Source: JADFOB01 sp964651325
GTDB lineage: Bacteria > Planctomycetota > Phycisphaerae > UBA1845
NCBI GenBank assembly: GCA_964651325.1
Contig: CAZYXP010000026.1
Span: 1-28,173 of the forward strand
Reading direction: 5' to 3'
Length of the DNA: 28,173 bases
In this document: piece after piece, positions 1 to 9,270 of the stretch
Layout of the letters: each line of letters begins with the position of its first letter
Numbering within the stretch: the first letter of the stretch is position 1
Position numbers and translations under genes: made by a program
The notes under the pieces: generated by a model
Database searches by the model: none
What the model was told of the DNA's origin: nothing
What the model saw: the letters and a program-made list of their open reading frames with translations, nothing else

Positions 1-1
1 G

Positions 2-2296
2 TGCAACCCGACGCTCGGCGGCTTGTGTGCGGGCACCGTGACGAGCTGTGTCAACGATGCCGGATGCGGCGGCGGCGTCTGCACGGTCGGCGTCTGCAGC
101 GGCGGCACCAACGGGGGGCTCGGTTGTGTTTCCGATGCCGGCTGTCCGGCGAGCACGTGTGACCTCGCGTGCAGTACGCAGCCGGTGAGCAACGGAACCG
201 CCTGCGATGATACCGCAATTTGCACAGAGAACGACCAATGTACGGCGGGCACCTGTGCGGGAACCACCATCGCGAATTGCGCGACCTGCTCGGTCGCTGC
301 GGATTGCGACGGATTCTGTAGCGGTGGAACCAATGCCGGCGCAGTATGCGTTGACAACACACCCTGCACAGGAGGCGGCATCTGCGCCTTAAACCCGAAC
401 CCGACGTGCCAAAGTGCGGCCTGCAACGCCGGCATCTGCGAGTATCCTTCAAACGGAGCCTGTCCGACGCTGAATCTCGAAGCCGTGGCCGGCCCTACGA
501 CCTGCTATGATCCGGCCTTGACCTGTACGCTCGGTTCGAACGCGGGCAGCCCGTGTACCACAGACGCAGACTGCCCCGGAGGCACCTGTGACTCTGGAGC
601 GCTGGATGCCAACACAAATCAAGTCGTGGTCAACGTCGTCATGAATGGGATGGCCGGCGAGGCGACCATCAACAAATGCATCGGTGGAACCAACGATGGG
701 GGAGTCTGCGGAACCGATAACGACTGTCCCGCCTCGAGCGGAACGTGCGTCGCTGGCACCTGCAACAGTGGCGTGAACGCCGGGCAAGCCTGTGCGAATG
801 ACGCGGCATGCCACGTGCGGTGCAACAAGATCGTCGGAGGGCAGTTCTATCTGGATTACGACCAGACCAAGCTGGAATACCAGTCCATCGCCCCCGGTCC
901 GCTGTTCCCGTTCCCGCTCTTGTTCAGCCATGACCCGGTCGCCGGAACGCTCGACTACATCGTCAGCATCAATCTTGGGAATGCGGGCGGCTCGATAGAC
1001 GGCACCGTCATGGCCACCGTCACCTTCAAGGCGATCGCAGCCTGTGATCCGGACGCCACCGTGAACTTCCGCACCCACACGCCGCCCAACAACGTCGTGG
1101 ACACGGCCGGGGCGAGTATCGGCGGGTTGATCACCGACAACATGGTTCCGGTCCGCATTGATGGAATCGCACCGGATTTCGGAATCACCTGCCCGGCTGA
1201 CATCAGCGTGCATGCCGACGCGGGCGACGCCACGGCCGTCGTCGCGTGGGCGCAGCCGATCGCTGTCGACACCTGTGACGGCACGAGGGCCGTCAGTTGT
1301 GTCAAGGAAGCCTTCCAGTGCAGCATCGCGGGAACGGCGTGCTACACCGCTGCGGATTGCCCAGGCGCCGAGACTTGTGACGTACTGGGCGCGGCGATCC
1401 CGATAGGCGTCAATGGTGACACGTTCGCCATCGGCAAGAACCGCGTAACCTGCACGGCCACGGATGCCTGCGGCAACGGTTCGGCTGCTGGCGAGCCCTG
1501 TGTCTTCAATGTCGAGGTCACACCGACCAACATCATGGTCGTCGATGTCGAACTCGCCGGAGCGGATGGGGACATGCTACGCTGCATTACGTTTGAACTG
1601 TCGAACTGCAGCAATCCGGGCCAACCGGTAGAAACCGTCGAGGCCCAGATGTTGTTTACGACCGCAGTCCTAGGCGTCCCTCCATCAAGGGCGACGGGCG
1701 TCTCGGTGAGTGTTCCCGCCGGCGTGTATACCTGTATCACCGCGCGGGACCGGCTGCATACGTTGCTCAGTACGGAGACCATCACCGATATCGGCGTGAT
1801 CTACACGGCCAGCTTCGATACCGCCACACTCGGAACCGCGCTTCGCGGCGGCGACATGAACGATGACGGTTTCAAGGACATCATCGATTTCGCCATCATG
1901 AACGCCCAGTTCAATGCCCAGGTTCCCGCCAACACCGCCTGCCTCGGGTTGCCCTCGGCGCCCGTGACCTCTGCGGACTGGAACGCGGACTTGAACGGAG
2001 ATGGAGTCGTCGGTAGTGCCGATTTCTCGATCTTGCAGTTCAACTTCGGTGAGTTCGACGCGGCCGACTGCTGCGTGATCACGGCGGGCTCGGCGGGCGA
2101 CGGACCTGTGATGCAGATCGCCGTTTGGGAGCTTGAATTCATGGGGCTCGGTGAGCTTACCGGAGCCGACCTGAATGATGATGGTTGGGTGGATATGCTG
2201 GATGTTGAAGCCTTCGCTGCCGGCAATGTGCCCGCGGACGATGGCCCGGTGGCTCCTGTGAAGTCACTGCGTCGCCGCGGCAGTAGAAAGCGATAG
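2..2296 (+). CDS. Secreted Cys-rich/cohesin-like/HYR/dockerin-like protein, 5' truncated
   Basis: The frame is open to the left edge, so the true start lies outside the window; 764 residues are visible. The N-terminal part (about 95-823) carries short repeats of the form C-x-G-G-T-N-x-G-x-x-C-x-x-D-x-x-C-P-x-x-x-C. A cohesin-like beta sandwich follows (about 605-1130, with GGQFYLDYDQTKLEY), then a HYR-like domain (about 1160-1520, ITCPADISVHADAG to CTATDACGNG). A C-terminal module from about 1531 ends in dockerin-like loops: GGDMNDDGFKDIIDF, ADLNGDGVVGSADF and ADLNDDGWVDMLD. The tail is basic (RRRGSRKR) with no membrane helix. Cohesin and dockerin-like modules suggest an extracellular or cell-surface scaffold role, but no enzymatic domain is visible. 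Two of the domains are interrupted by Cys-rich repeats. The family assignment is from motif recognition; the function is unknown. Confidence 0.85.
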   Translation, partial: CNPTLGGLCAGTVTSCVNDAGCGGGVCTVGVCSGGTNGGLGCVSDAGCPASTCDLACSTQPVSNGTACDDTAICTENDQCTAGTCAGTTIANCATCSVAADCDGFCSGGTNAGAVCVDNTPCTGGGICALNPNPTCQSAACNAGICEYPSNGACPTLNLEAVAGPTTCYDPALTCTLGSNAGSPCTTDADCPGGTCDSGALDANTNQVVVNVVMNGMAGEATINKCIGGTNDGGVCGTDNDCPASSGTCVAGTCNSGVNAGQACANDAACHVRCNKIVGGQFYLDYDQTKLEYQSIAPGPLFPFPLLFSHDPVAGTLDYIVSINLGNAGGSIDGTVMATVTFKAIAACDPDATVNFRTHTPPNNVVDTAGASIGGLITDNMVPVRIDGIAPDFGITCPADISVHADAGDATAVVAWAQPIAVDTCDGTRAVSCVKEAFQCSIAGTACYTAADCPGAETCDVLGAAIPIGVNGDTFAIGKNRVTCTATDACGNGSAAGEPCVFNVEVTPTNIMVVDVELAGADGDMLRCITFELSNCSNPGQPVETVEAQMLFTTAVLGVPPSRATGVSVSVPAGVYTCITARDRLHTLLSTETITDIGVIYTASFDTATLGTALRGGDMNDDGFKDIIDFAIMNAQFNAQVPANTACLGLPSAPVTSADWNADLNGDGVVGSADFSILQFNFGEFDAADCCVITAGSAGDGPVMQIAVWELEFMGLGELTGADLNDDGWVDMLDVEAFAAGNVPADDGPVAPVKSLRRRGSRKR
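95..823 (+). repeat. In-frame Cys-rich repeat units (about 63-72 bp), five copies
   Basis: Copies lie at 95-160, 317-385, 524-589, 677-748 and 761-823. Each encodes a four-Cys unit such as CSGGTNGGLGC followed by about 11 residues with two more Cys. The last two copies sit inside the cohesin-like domain, between the strand ending GEATIN and the strand starting KIVGGQF. Cysteine spacing is conserved, but the DNA has diverged at third positions, so these are old protein repeats rather than recent DNA duplications. Confidence 0.75.
1319..1378 (+). repeat. Cys-rich repeat unit inside the HYR-like domain
   Basis: This is a sixth, degenerate copy (CSIAGTACYTAADCPGAETC) of the four-Cys unit. It lies in the middle of the HYR-like domain, where family members normally run directly from the SCV-type strand into the GDTFAIGKN strand. 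Confidence 0.6.
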
Positions 2297-2580
2297 CGAG
2301 GCATTGAGCGCATGGGCGTCGGTTGTACTCCGGCGTGCGCCGCGAGACCCAATGCATTGGACACGGTTGCCGACGCGGCAATCGGATGAACCAGACGGTG
2401 GAGTGATGCGAGGCGGATACGCTGCCTTGGCCGGGGTCAGCACGATCAGGCCGCCCGCATCGCCCCGCCGACGTGCCGCCACTGCTTGAGCCACTGCCTC
2501 AATCGGTACGGCATTGGCTTGGTAGCCTGCGGCGGCCACATGATTGCCAAGGCGGCTTTGATTTGGTGAATTGACTTCTT
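2297..2580. other. Intergenic, no gene seen
   Basis: Short open frames occur on both strands but none has a convincing ribosome binding site or recognisable protein features. No RNA gene or repeat was recognised here. Confidence 0.5.
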
Positions 2581-2604
2581 AAACCCCCATCAACGGGGGT
2601 TTTG
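2581..2604 (+). terminator. Hairpin with short T run, candidate intrinsic terminator
   Basis: AAACCCCC (2581-2588) pairs with GGGGGTTT (2595-2602) around the loop ATCAAC, and the arm ends in TTTT. It lies just upstream of the cytochrome gene and may end readthrough from the upstream secreted-protein gene. The T run is short, so efficiency is uncertain. Confidence 0.5.
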
Positions 2605-2625
2605 AGGGACGAAAGGACGAACCCC

Positions 2626-3096
2626 GTGGACTGGCAAGTGAGAAACGCTTTGAAAATCGGCAGCGCTGGTGCGGTTGGTGCCTGCGTGCTGCTGCTGTTG
2701 GCGGTGGCGTGTGAGCCCGGCATGCAAAACCCGGGTGGCCAAGCACCGGCGGATCAACAAGCCGGCCAAGCCGACGTACCCGGTGCCTCGGGCGTGTTGG
2801 ACGCCTCCGACACCGTCACGGCCGGCTCGACCCTTTTTCGCGACACGCAGCCGATCGCTGATGAATCGCAGCCCGACGCATCATGCGCTCAGTGCCATGG
2901 CGACGACGGGTCGGGAACACCCAGAGCGCCGAGCGTTCGCGGCGCCGATGAAGGTGTGCTGCAAGGCTTCGCCCAAGGCGACGTACAGCATCTCGCCATT
3001 GCGGGCGGCCGGCCTAGTCGCGTACCGGAAGTGAAGTTTCCCGAGCTCACGGAGGAGGATTTCGCGGCGCTTGCGGCATTCCTGGCCGAAGGCTAG
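2626..3096 (+). CDS. Small c-type cytochrome lipoprotein
   Basis: The protein is 156 residues from a GTG start, chosen because AAAGGA lies 8 bases upstream; the upstream in-frame TTG at 2602 falls within the terminator-like hairpin. An N-terminal hydrophobic segment (about residues 11-28) ends at LAVAC, so Cys29 is a likely lipid-modified cysteine, although the lipobox is not canonical. A low-complexity Gly/Ala/Gln linker leads to a single class I-like cytochrome c domain with the haem motif C87-A-Q-C90-H91. The end (LTEEDFAALAAFLAEG) matches the usual C-terminal helix. The distal Met ligand expected in the segment GGRPSRVPEVKFPEL is missing. It is probably an exported electron carrier anchored in a membrane. 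The partner is unknown and no oxidase or reductase lies nearby. Confidence 0.85.
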   Translation: MDWQVRNALKIGSAGAVGACVLLLLAVACEPGMQNPGGQAPADQQAGQADVPGASGVLDASDTVTAGSTLFRDTQPIADESQPDASCAQCHGDDGSGTPRAPSVRGADEGVLQGFAQGDVQHLAIAGGRPSRVPEVKFPELTEEDFAALAAFLAEG

Positions 3097-3311
3097 GCCA
3101 CGAGCTCAAGCAACGAAACGCGGATCAAAGCGAGCAAAATGATCCCAAAGAGGGGATTTGAATTACCAGGAGAAACGGACTTCTCGGCTCTTGCGCCTCA
3201 GAGTATGATGGCGACGAATACGGCGATTCCACGCGGCCAGCGGCTTAAGTGCCGTTTTCATAAGGTCGTAATCGCCGAATCAAAGGCAACTGGCCGACTT
3301 GGCCGCAGCAA

Positions 3312-3385
3312 AGGGCTCTTGGTCTAAGCCCTGATCGGGGAATTGGCGTCCCCGACGCTGGTTGCGCACTAGGAACCGGGGTTCC
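3312..3385 (+). repeat. Cluster of three adjacent stem-loops
   Basis: AGGGCT/AGCCCT pair at 3312-3317 and 3327-3332. TCGGGGA/TCCCCGA pair at 3335-3341 and 3349-3355. GGAAC/GTTCC pair at 3372-3376 and 3381-3385. All arms are perfect. No T run follows, so these are not obvious terminators. Confidence 0.4.
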
Positions 3386-3585
3386 GGACAGACCCACGAT
3401 GGATCGATGGCGGTTGCCAAGGAAGGGCACGATGCTTGGTGCTTCCAAAACCGTCTGAAACATGCCTCGAATGACTCGAACGCGGATTGTTTGCGAAAGC
3501 ATTGCGGGCTCGGGTTCCACAACCAGCGGCGTATGCGGTTCCTCGGACTGCGACGCCGCAAGCTAGACTATTGAGCTGCGCGAGT

Positions 3586-3605
3586 CCACAATAAGAGTAT
3601 TGTGG
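3586..3605 (+). promoter_or_regulatory. Perfect 8-bp inverted repeat before protease 1
   Basis: CCACAATA and TATTGTGG flank the 4-base spacer AGAG, 34 bases before the start codon. It could be an operator or a leader hairpin. The right arm TATTGTG followed by a GCGGGG-like run recurs upstream of the paralogue, at 9238-9244. Confidence 0.5.
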
Positions 3606-3625
3606 TGCGCGGGGATAGCGTAGGC

Positions 3626-3633
3626 AGAGGAGG
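3626..3633 (+). promoter_or_regulatory. Ribosome binding site that sets a TTG start
   Basis: AGAGGAGG lies 6 bases before the TTG at 3640. The resulting N-terminus is an excellent signal peptide that aligns with the ATG-started paralogue, so TTG is the preferred start over the ATG ten codons later. Confidence 0.7.
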
Positions 3634-3639
3634 CACTCT

Positions 3640-6600
3640 TTGTTCATTCGCGTTCGATTGGCACTGCTGATGTTTTCGGTGCTGGCGGGGTCAGTCCTTG
3701 CGGCAGATCCTCTGTTGGAGATTCGCTGGCGATCCGGGGCCATCAAGGCTGCGGCACTTGAATCGCCCCAGGCCGCTGCTGCGATTACCGAACTGGTGCC
3801 CAATCGCGGCACGCGACACATCGTCGTACAGCTCGCCAAGCCGCTAGGCACGGGCCAGCGCGAGCAACTCGCCGGGGCGGGGGTCACGTTGCTCGATTAC
3901 CTTGGCGACAATGCGTTCTTCGCTGTGGTTTCTTCCGACGGCGTGTCGGCGTCGAAGCTGGCCGAGGTGAAGTCTCTGGCAGGCGTGTCGGCTGTGGAAG
4001 CGCCGTGGAAGATGCATCCACTGTTTGTCCAAGGCCCGGCGCCCGTATGGGGCACTGTTGGTCAGGACAAGCGAGGATCACCCATCATCGGCACCTACGT
4101 GCTGTTTCATCCGGACGTGGCGTTGCGGCCCGAGGGCGTCCGCGTGGTCGAGGCGTATGGCGCAGTGGTTCAGGATCAGATCAAGTCGGTAAACGGACTG
4201 GTCATTGAGATAGCCCTATCTCAAGTCGCGGCCTTGGCGGCGGAAGATGTCGTGGAGTACATCGAGCCGGCGCTGCCGCCGATGGAAGGACTCAACGCGG
4301 AGAATCGCGCGCTCACCGGCGCTAATACCGCACAGGCATCGCCTTACAATCTCGATGGATCGGGGGTCACGGTTCTGGTCTATGACGCGGGCAAGGCAAC
4401 CAACGTATCGGGCGCGACCCACCCCGACGTGGCCGGCCGTATGACGATCGGCGATTCATCGACTTGGTCGGACCACGCCGCCCATGTGGCCTGCACGGTG
4501 GGCGGCAGTGGTTCTCAAAGCCTCAACCTGGTACACCGCGGGATGGCGCCCGGCGTGGATCTCGTTTCCTACGGATTCCAATGGGCCCCGGGCGGCATCT
4601 TCCTGTACTCGAACCCCGGCGACATCGAAGCGGACTACACGCAGGCCATCACGCTGCACGGCGCCGACCTGGCCAACAACTCCATCGGCACCAACACCTG
4701 CAGCAACGGGTTTCCCTGCAACATCACGGGCGACTACGGCGTGACGGCGGCGCTGATTGACAACATCGTCGGCGGCAGTCTGGGCGCGCCGTTTAGAGTC
4801 CTATGGGCCAACGGCAACGAGCGTGCCTGTGGATTCTGCCCACTGGAACATCAGGCCGGATACCATTCCACCGCCCCACCCTCCTGCGCGAAGAACCACA
4901 TCACCGTCGGGGCCGTCAATTCGGACGACGACTCCATGACGTTCTTCAGCAGTTGGGGGCCTTGTGACGACGGACGCCTCAAGCCCGACATCGTGGGACC
5001 GGGATGTGAAGTCGGGTTCCCGCCCGACGGCGTAACCTCCTGCAACACGTTTACCGGAGACGTTTTCTTCTACAGCGTTAAGTGCGGCACGTCCATGGCG
5101 ACGCCGACGGTAACCGGTCTGGCGGCACTCTTGCTGCAGGATTTCCGGGCGGTTTTCCCTACGATCCCTGATTTCAACAATGCCACGCTCAAGGTTTTGC
5201 TTGCCCACAACGCGGTGGACATCGGCAATGTCGGTCCGGACTATCAGAGCGGGTACGGTTCCGTACGCATTGTGCCCACGATCGACTTCATGCGCTCGGG
5301 TTCATTCGTGCAAAATCAGGTCAGCCAAGGTGAAACGTTTTCGATTCTGTCGGTTGTCAACCCCGGCGATCCACAGTTGAAAGTGACCTTAGCCTGGGAC
5401 GATGTCGCCGGAACGCCCCTCGTCAGCCCGGCACTGGTCAACGACTTGGACTTGCGCGTTTTTGATTCGGCCAACGTCGAGTTCTTCCCATGGACGCTGG
5501 ACCCGGCCAATCCGGCACTACCGGCCGTGCAGACGCAAGCGGATCACCTCAACAACATTGAGCAAGTCGTGATCGACGCCCCGGTGCCCGGCGCCTACCG
5601 CGTGGAAGTGTTCGGGTTCAACGTGCCCCAAGGTCCGCAGACCTTCTCGCTGGCCGGCACGCCGCAACTGCTGCTGCCCAACTCCGGAACGCTCGCACCC
5701 CTATCGGCCAACATACCCACCGGGACACAGCACACGCTCACGGCCACCTTCCGTGAGGGCTCGGCCCCGTTTGACCCCATTCCCGGCACGATGGTCACGT
5801 TCGAGGTGCTTTCCGGCCCCAATGTCGGGATTCTTCCGGACACCCCTCTGACAGACGTCAACGGCCAAGCCACGATCACCTACACCGGCGCCAATATCGG
5901 CGGAATCGACCAGGTTCGCGCCAGCTTCGACGATGCGGGCACCATCCGTTTTTCAAACACCGCCACGGTAACCTGGGCGCCCGGGCAACTCTTGCTCTCG
6001 CCCGATGGCGGAACCGGAAACGTTAGAGATGACCTCACTCTGACCGTCACCGCGCTTCTAGGTGCGCCGCCCTCGACTCCGATCCCCGGAGCGTTGGTGA
6101 CGTTTGAAGTGATCTCGGGCCCCAACACGGGCATCCTGGGGACGGCCACAACAGATGCCGCCGGTGTAGCATCGATCACTTATACCAGCGCCGACCTGGC
6201 TGGTATGGACAACATCCGAGCCTCGTTCTTCGATGCCGGCGCCACAAGGTTTTCAAACACCGTAACGCAAACATGGACCGTCGGAATCATCACGCTCTCT
6301 CCCAACTTTGCGAGTACCACCGAATGCGCCGGCCAACTGCTCACCGCCGACGTCGTACAGGGCGCGCCGCCGTTTGCGCCGATGTCGGGCGTCACGGTAA
6401 CATTTGACGTCCTCTCCGGGCCCAATACCGGCCTGCTCGGCACCAGTGTCACGGATGTCAACGGCGTGGCCACTTTCACGCACCCCGGCGACGGTGGATC
6501 CGGCACCGACACGATTCAGGCCTCGTTCATCGACGGATCCGCCGCGCAGCCATCCAACACCGTAACCGTATTCTGGGCCCCCAGTGTCTTGGATTGCAAT

Positions 6601-8742
6601 CTCAACGCGACCCCGGACGAATGTGAAATCGGATGGGATCAGGATTGTAACAGCAACGGCGCCCCGGATCTTTGCGATCTGATGGGCGTGACCAACTTCG
6701 GACCCAAGGTAGCGTTGACGGCGGACATGAACCCGGGCGCGATTGTCGTCGGCGAACTCAACGGCTTGCCGGGGCTGGACATCGCCATCGGCAACAACAT
6801 GGCCAGCACGACCTCGGTCCTGATCAACAACGGCGACGGCACGTTTGCTCCGACCGTGAACTACCCGATCGACGGAGGCGCTGCTGGCATCGTCATGGCG
6901 GATTTCGACGGCGACGGCGATCAGGACTTGGCCATAGCCACGGGCAAGGACACCGTCTCGGTCCTCATGAACAATGGCGACGGCACGTTCGCCCCCGAGG
7001 TTCCCGCGACGGTCTGGAATACCAACGGAGACACGCCGACCGCCATCGCCACCGGCGACCTAGACGGCATCAACGGCCCTGATTTGGTTGTGGGCAATAA
7101 GAAGGCCAATGGCAACGGCGATTTTGTGCTAACCGTGATGCTCAATGACGGGTCCGGCGGGTTCCCAGCAACCACGGAAGAGATCGTTTTTGATTTCCCC
7201 CAGGGCGTTGCCGTAGGTGACATGAACGGCGATAGTTTCCTGGACATCGTCACGGCGGGCAAGACGCTCGAATTTGTCAAGGTGTTGCTCAACGACGGTA
7301 ATGCGGTGTTCTCGCCACCGCTGACGGCCGCCCCGTTTGCTGGGAGCGGCCCGGTCTGGGTCACCCTTGCTGATTACGACGGGGACGCCGATCTTGATGC
7401 CGCGTTTTCGCTCGGTGACAACAGCATCCACATCATGCTGAACGACGGAGGCGGAACCCTTTCGGGGAACAATAACTTTCCGACAGGAGTGAGCCCCACG
7501 ACTTCGGTCGCCAAGGATCTGGACAACGACGGCGATCTTGACTTAGTCGTCGCGAACGCTGGAGACCTCTTCACTACGGAAACCACGATTACCGTGCTGA
7601 TCAACCGGAGTAACGGCATTTTTGCAGTCCAACCGGACGTCGATACGGGCACGAACAACCCGATTGCGCTTGCCGTGGAGGACTTCAACCTGGATGGAGA
7701 CGCGGACATCGTCGTGGCTCACGACTTGGCGACCGGGGACGTCTCGTTGCTTCCCGGCAACGTCACGTTCATCAGTTTGGACTGCAACGCCAACGGCATC
7801 CCGGACGAGTGCGAGCCCGATGCCGACGGGGATACCGTTCCCGATCCCTGCGACCTGTGCCCCGGTACGTTCCCAGGAGCCCCCGTTGATGCTACGGGTT
7901 GCCCGCCGAGTGTCACTTGCTCATCCACCGGTACGATTGTGCTGAATGCCGCCACCTACCCTTGTGCGGATACCGCCTTCATTCAGGTCGTCGACTGCGA
8001 TCTGAACGTCAGCGCGATCGCCGTCGATACCGTGGACGTGACGCTTGCATCCACCACCCAGCCGGGCGGCGCGATCGTCACGCTGACCGAGACCGCGATC
8101 GACTCCGGCATCTTCGAAGGCGGCATCCCGCTGAGCACGGCGATCGGCGTCGGCATACTGCAGATCGGTAGCGGTGACGTGATTACGGCAACCTACACGG
8201 ATGCCGACGACGGCCTCGGCGGCACCAACATCGTCATCATCGACATCGCTGCTATTGGCGGAGACTGCCTCGACGTCACCGTCGAGCTGGAGTCGGTCGA
8301 TACGGCCATTACACGCACGGTGACGTTCGTCGTCACCGATTGCACGGGAGCGGTTACAGAATCGTTCACCACCGCCATCAGCTTCGATGCCGGTATACCG
8401 CTGGTCAGAGGCGGTCAAGGCAGTACCACGCTGACATTGCTCAACACGCCCGGCGCCGATTGGATCAGCGCCAACGAAGGCCACGTGCTCCGCCATCGAC
8501 TGCCGCTCGGCGTGCCGCTGCCCTTGGGCATCGCCTTTACCGGCGGAGATCGCCTCATGGCCGGGGATTTCTCAGGCGATGGCCTCGTCGATATAGAAGA
8601 CCTGTCGATGCTGGCATCCCGCTTCAATACCCCGGGGGACGCAGCCGACGCCGATGGCGATGGCGTGCAAGATACCCTGGACTTTACAGCTATCGTGGTC
8701 AACTTTTTTCTGGTCGGTGACGCCACCGACGGTTGCCCGTGA
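3640..8742 (+). CDS. Giant secreted subtilisin-like (S8) protease with Ig-like, FG-GAP propeller and dockerin-like modules (paralogue 1)
   Basis: The protein has 1700 residues. A signal peptide (about 1-21, ending VLAA) is followed by two I9-like propeptide units (about 45-215). The S8 domain has Asp249 (VYDAGKA), His279 (DHAAHV), oxyanion Asn347 (LANNSIG) and Ser485 (CGTSMATP). A KP-43-like beta barrel follows (about 520-675), then three Ig/Big-like modules (677-783, 784-883, 884-983). A DCN-x-N-x-x-PDEC linker leads to seven FG-GAP/VCBS blades (about 1010-1378), then a second linker with D-x-D-x-D-type calcium-binding repeats. The last 61 residues (1640-1700) hold two dockerin-like EF-hands. 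All catalytic residues are present, but the usual H-G-T-H is H-A-A-H. It is probably a surface or secreted protease matured by propeptide cleavage; the substrate is unknown. It is immediately followed by a close paralogue in the same direction. Confidence 0.92.
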   Translation: MFIRVRLALLMFSVLAGSVLAADPLLEIRWRSGAIKAAALESPQAAAAITELVPNRGTRHIVVQLAKPLGTGQREQLAGAGVTLLDYLGDNAFFAVVSSDGVSASKLAEVKSLAGVSAVEAPWKMHPLFVQGPAPVWGTVGQDKRGSPIIGTYVLFHPDVALRPEGVRVVEAYGAVVQDQIKSVNGLVIEIALSQVAALAAEDVVEYIEPALPPMEGLNAENRALTGANTAQASPYNLDGSGVTVLVYDAGKATNVSGATHPDVAGRMTIGDSSTWSDHAAHVACTVGGSGSQSLNLVHRGMAPGVDLVSYGFQWAPGGIFLYSNPGDIEADYTQAITLHGADLANNSIGTNTCSNGFPCNITGDYGVTAALIDNIVGGSLGAPFRVLWANGNERACGFCPLEHQAGYHSTAPPSCAKNHITVGAVNSDDDSMTFFSSWGPCDDGRLKPDIVGPGCEVGFPPDGVTSCNTFTGDVFFYSVKCGTSMATPTVTGLAALLLQDFRAVFPTIPDFNNATLKVLLAHNAVDIGNVGPDYQSGYGSVRIVPTIDFMRSGSFVQNQVSQGETFSILSVVNPGDPQLKVTLAWDDVAGTPLVSPALVNDLDLRVFDSANVEFFPWTLDPANPALPAVQTQADHLNNIEQVVIDAPVPGAYRVEVFGFNVPQGPQTFSLAGTPQLLLPNSGTLAPLSANIPTGTQHTLTATFREGSAPFDPIPGTMVTFEVLSGPNVGILPDTPLTDVNGQATITYTGANIGGIDQVRASFDDAGTIRFSNTATVTWAPGQLLLSPDGGTGNVRDDLTLTVTALLGAPPSTPIPGALVTFEVISGPNTGILGTATTDAAGVASITYTSADLAGMDNIRASFFDAGATRFSNTVTQTWTVGIITLSPNFASTTECAGQLLTADVVQGAPPFAPMSGVTVTFDVLSGPNTGLLGTSVTDVNGVATFTHPGDGGSGTDTIQASFIDGSAAQPSNTVTVFWAPSVLDCNLNATPDECEIGWDQDCNSNGAPDLCDLMGVTNFGPKVALTADMNPGAIVVGELNGLPGLDIAIGNNMASTTSVLINNGDGTFAPTVNYPIDGGAAGIVMADFDGDGDQDLAIATGKDTVSVLMNNGDGTFAPEVPATVWNTNGDTPTAIATGDLDGINGPDLVVGNKKANGNGDFVLTVMLNDGSGGFPATTEEIVFDFPQGVAVGDMNGDSFLDIVTAGKTLEFVKVLLNDGNAVFSPPLTAAPFAGSGPVWVTLADYDGDADLDAAFSLGDNSIHIMLNDGGGTLSGNNNFPTGVSPTTSVAKDLDNDGDLDLVVANAGDLFTTETTITVLINRSNGIFAVQPDVDTGTNNPIALAVEDFNLDGDADIVVAHDLATGDVSLLPGNVTFISLDCNANGIPDECEPDADGDTVPDPCDLCPGTFPGAPVDATGCPPSVTCSSTGTIVLNAATYPCADTAFIQVVDCDLNVSAIAVDTVDVTLASTTQPGGAIVTLTETAIDSGIFEGGIPLSTAIGVGILQIGSGDVITATYTDADDGLGGTNIVIIDIAAIGGDCLDVTVELESVDTAITRTVTFVVTDCTGAVTESFTTAISFDAGIPLVRGGQGSTTLTLLNTPGADWISANEGHVLRHRLPLGVPLPLGIAFTGGDRLMAGDFSGDGLVDIEDLSMLASRFNTPGDAADADGDGVQDTLDFTAIVVNFFLVGDATDGCP
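5668..6588 (+). repeat. Three tandem Ig/Big-like modules in protease 1
   Basis: Module boundaries are 5668-5988 (107 residues), 5989-6288 (100) and 6289-6588 (100). Each contains the core VTFEVLSGPN-x-GIL, a TD-x-NG-x-A-T strand, and a final ASF-x-D-x-G...SNT-x-T-x-TW strand. The middle module is absent from the paralogue. Confidence 0.8.
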
Positions 8743-9270
8743 GCTCGCAGGGGGCATCCCGTGCGTGCCAGGGATCGCCGAACGCTTGACCGCCCATCCA
8801 TAAGTGGGCCTGCAGACTGGAAGGATTGGCCGCCAAACGCGGACCGTCCGTTTCAGCGTTCCCGACACGACGGCAGCCTCGTGCCCACCGATGCGTTCGG
8901 TGAATGACTTGGATCGTGCTCGTCCGATCTTTTGAGGTCGCGATGGCCACAAGCTCAGCGGGGTGGCTTTATTTTGTCGCGATTCTTGCTCATTAGAGAG
9001 CGGGATCGCGGGTTTGAATCAGAAAGGAAGAAGTCAGTGGATCGCAAGGGGAACGGCTGCATAAGATTGCATGGGGGTGGGCGATGCGCGCGGTCGTGCG
9101 ACTGTCCGGGGGCGGAAGGAAGAGGCGGGCGCGGGGCCAGGCGATATCATTCGGACGTTGGACCGACGGCCACATGGCAATCGATTTATCGGACCACGAC
9201 TGAATACGCTACACTGTTAGTATGCATGAGTCTGCAATATTGTGCGGGGCGGGGCCAGGGTAAGTATACG
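8743..9270. other. Spacer between the two proteases, no gene seen
   Basis: The protease 2 frame runs open back to 8932, but that extension is basic and unlike protease 1, so I treat it as non-coding. A weak hairpin (GATCG at 8912-8916 with CGATC at 8925-8929, then TTTT) could be a terminator for protease 1. CAATATTG at 9235-9242 overlaps the TATTGTG motif shared with the leader of protease 1. No clear sigma-70 promoter was found. Confidence 0.45.

Larger units (their letters stand above)
3097..3639. other. Long leader region upstream of protease 1, no protein gene seen
   Basis: No frame here has both a plausible ribosome binding site and recognisable protein features. The stretch contains a cluster of stem-loops (3312-3385) and a perfect 8-bp inverted repeat just before the protease ribosome binding site. 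It may be a structured leader, or hold an unrecognised small RNA. Confidence 0.5.

Noticed and set aside
449..1213. Long antisense open frame (254 codons) opposite the first gene
   Set aside because: It is a codon-bias shadow of the GC-rich plus-strand gene, with no domain-like features.
3245..3574. Short frames on both strands that might be a decayed transposase
   Set aside because: No transposase motif, no terminal inverted repeats and no target duplication could be identified.
8932..9270. N-terminal extension of protease 2 by 113 residues
   Set aside because: The extension is basic, unlike protease 1, and would place the clear signal peptide inside the protein.
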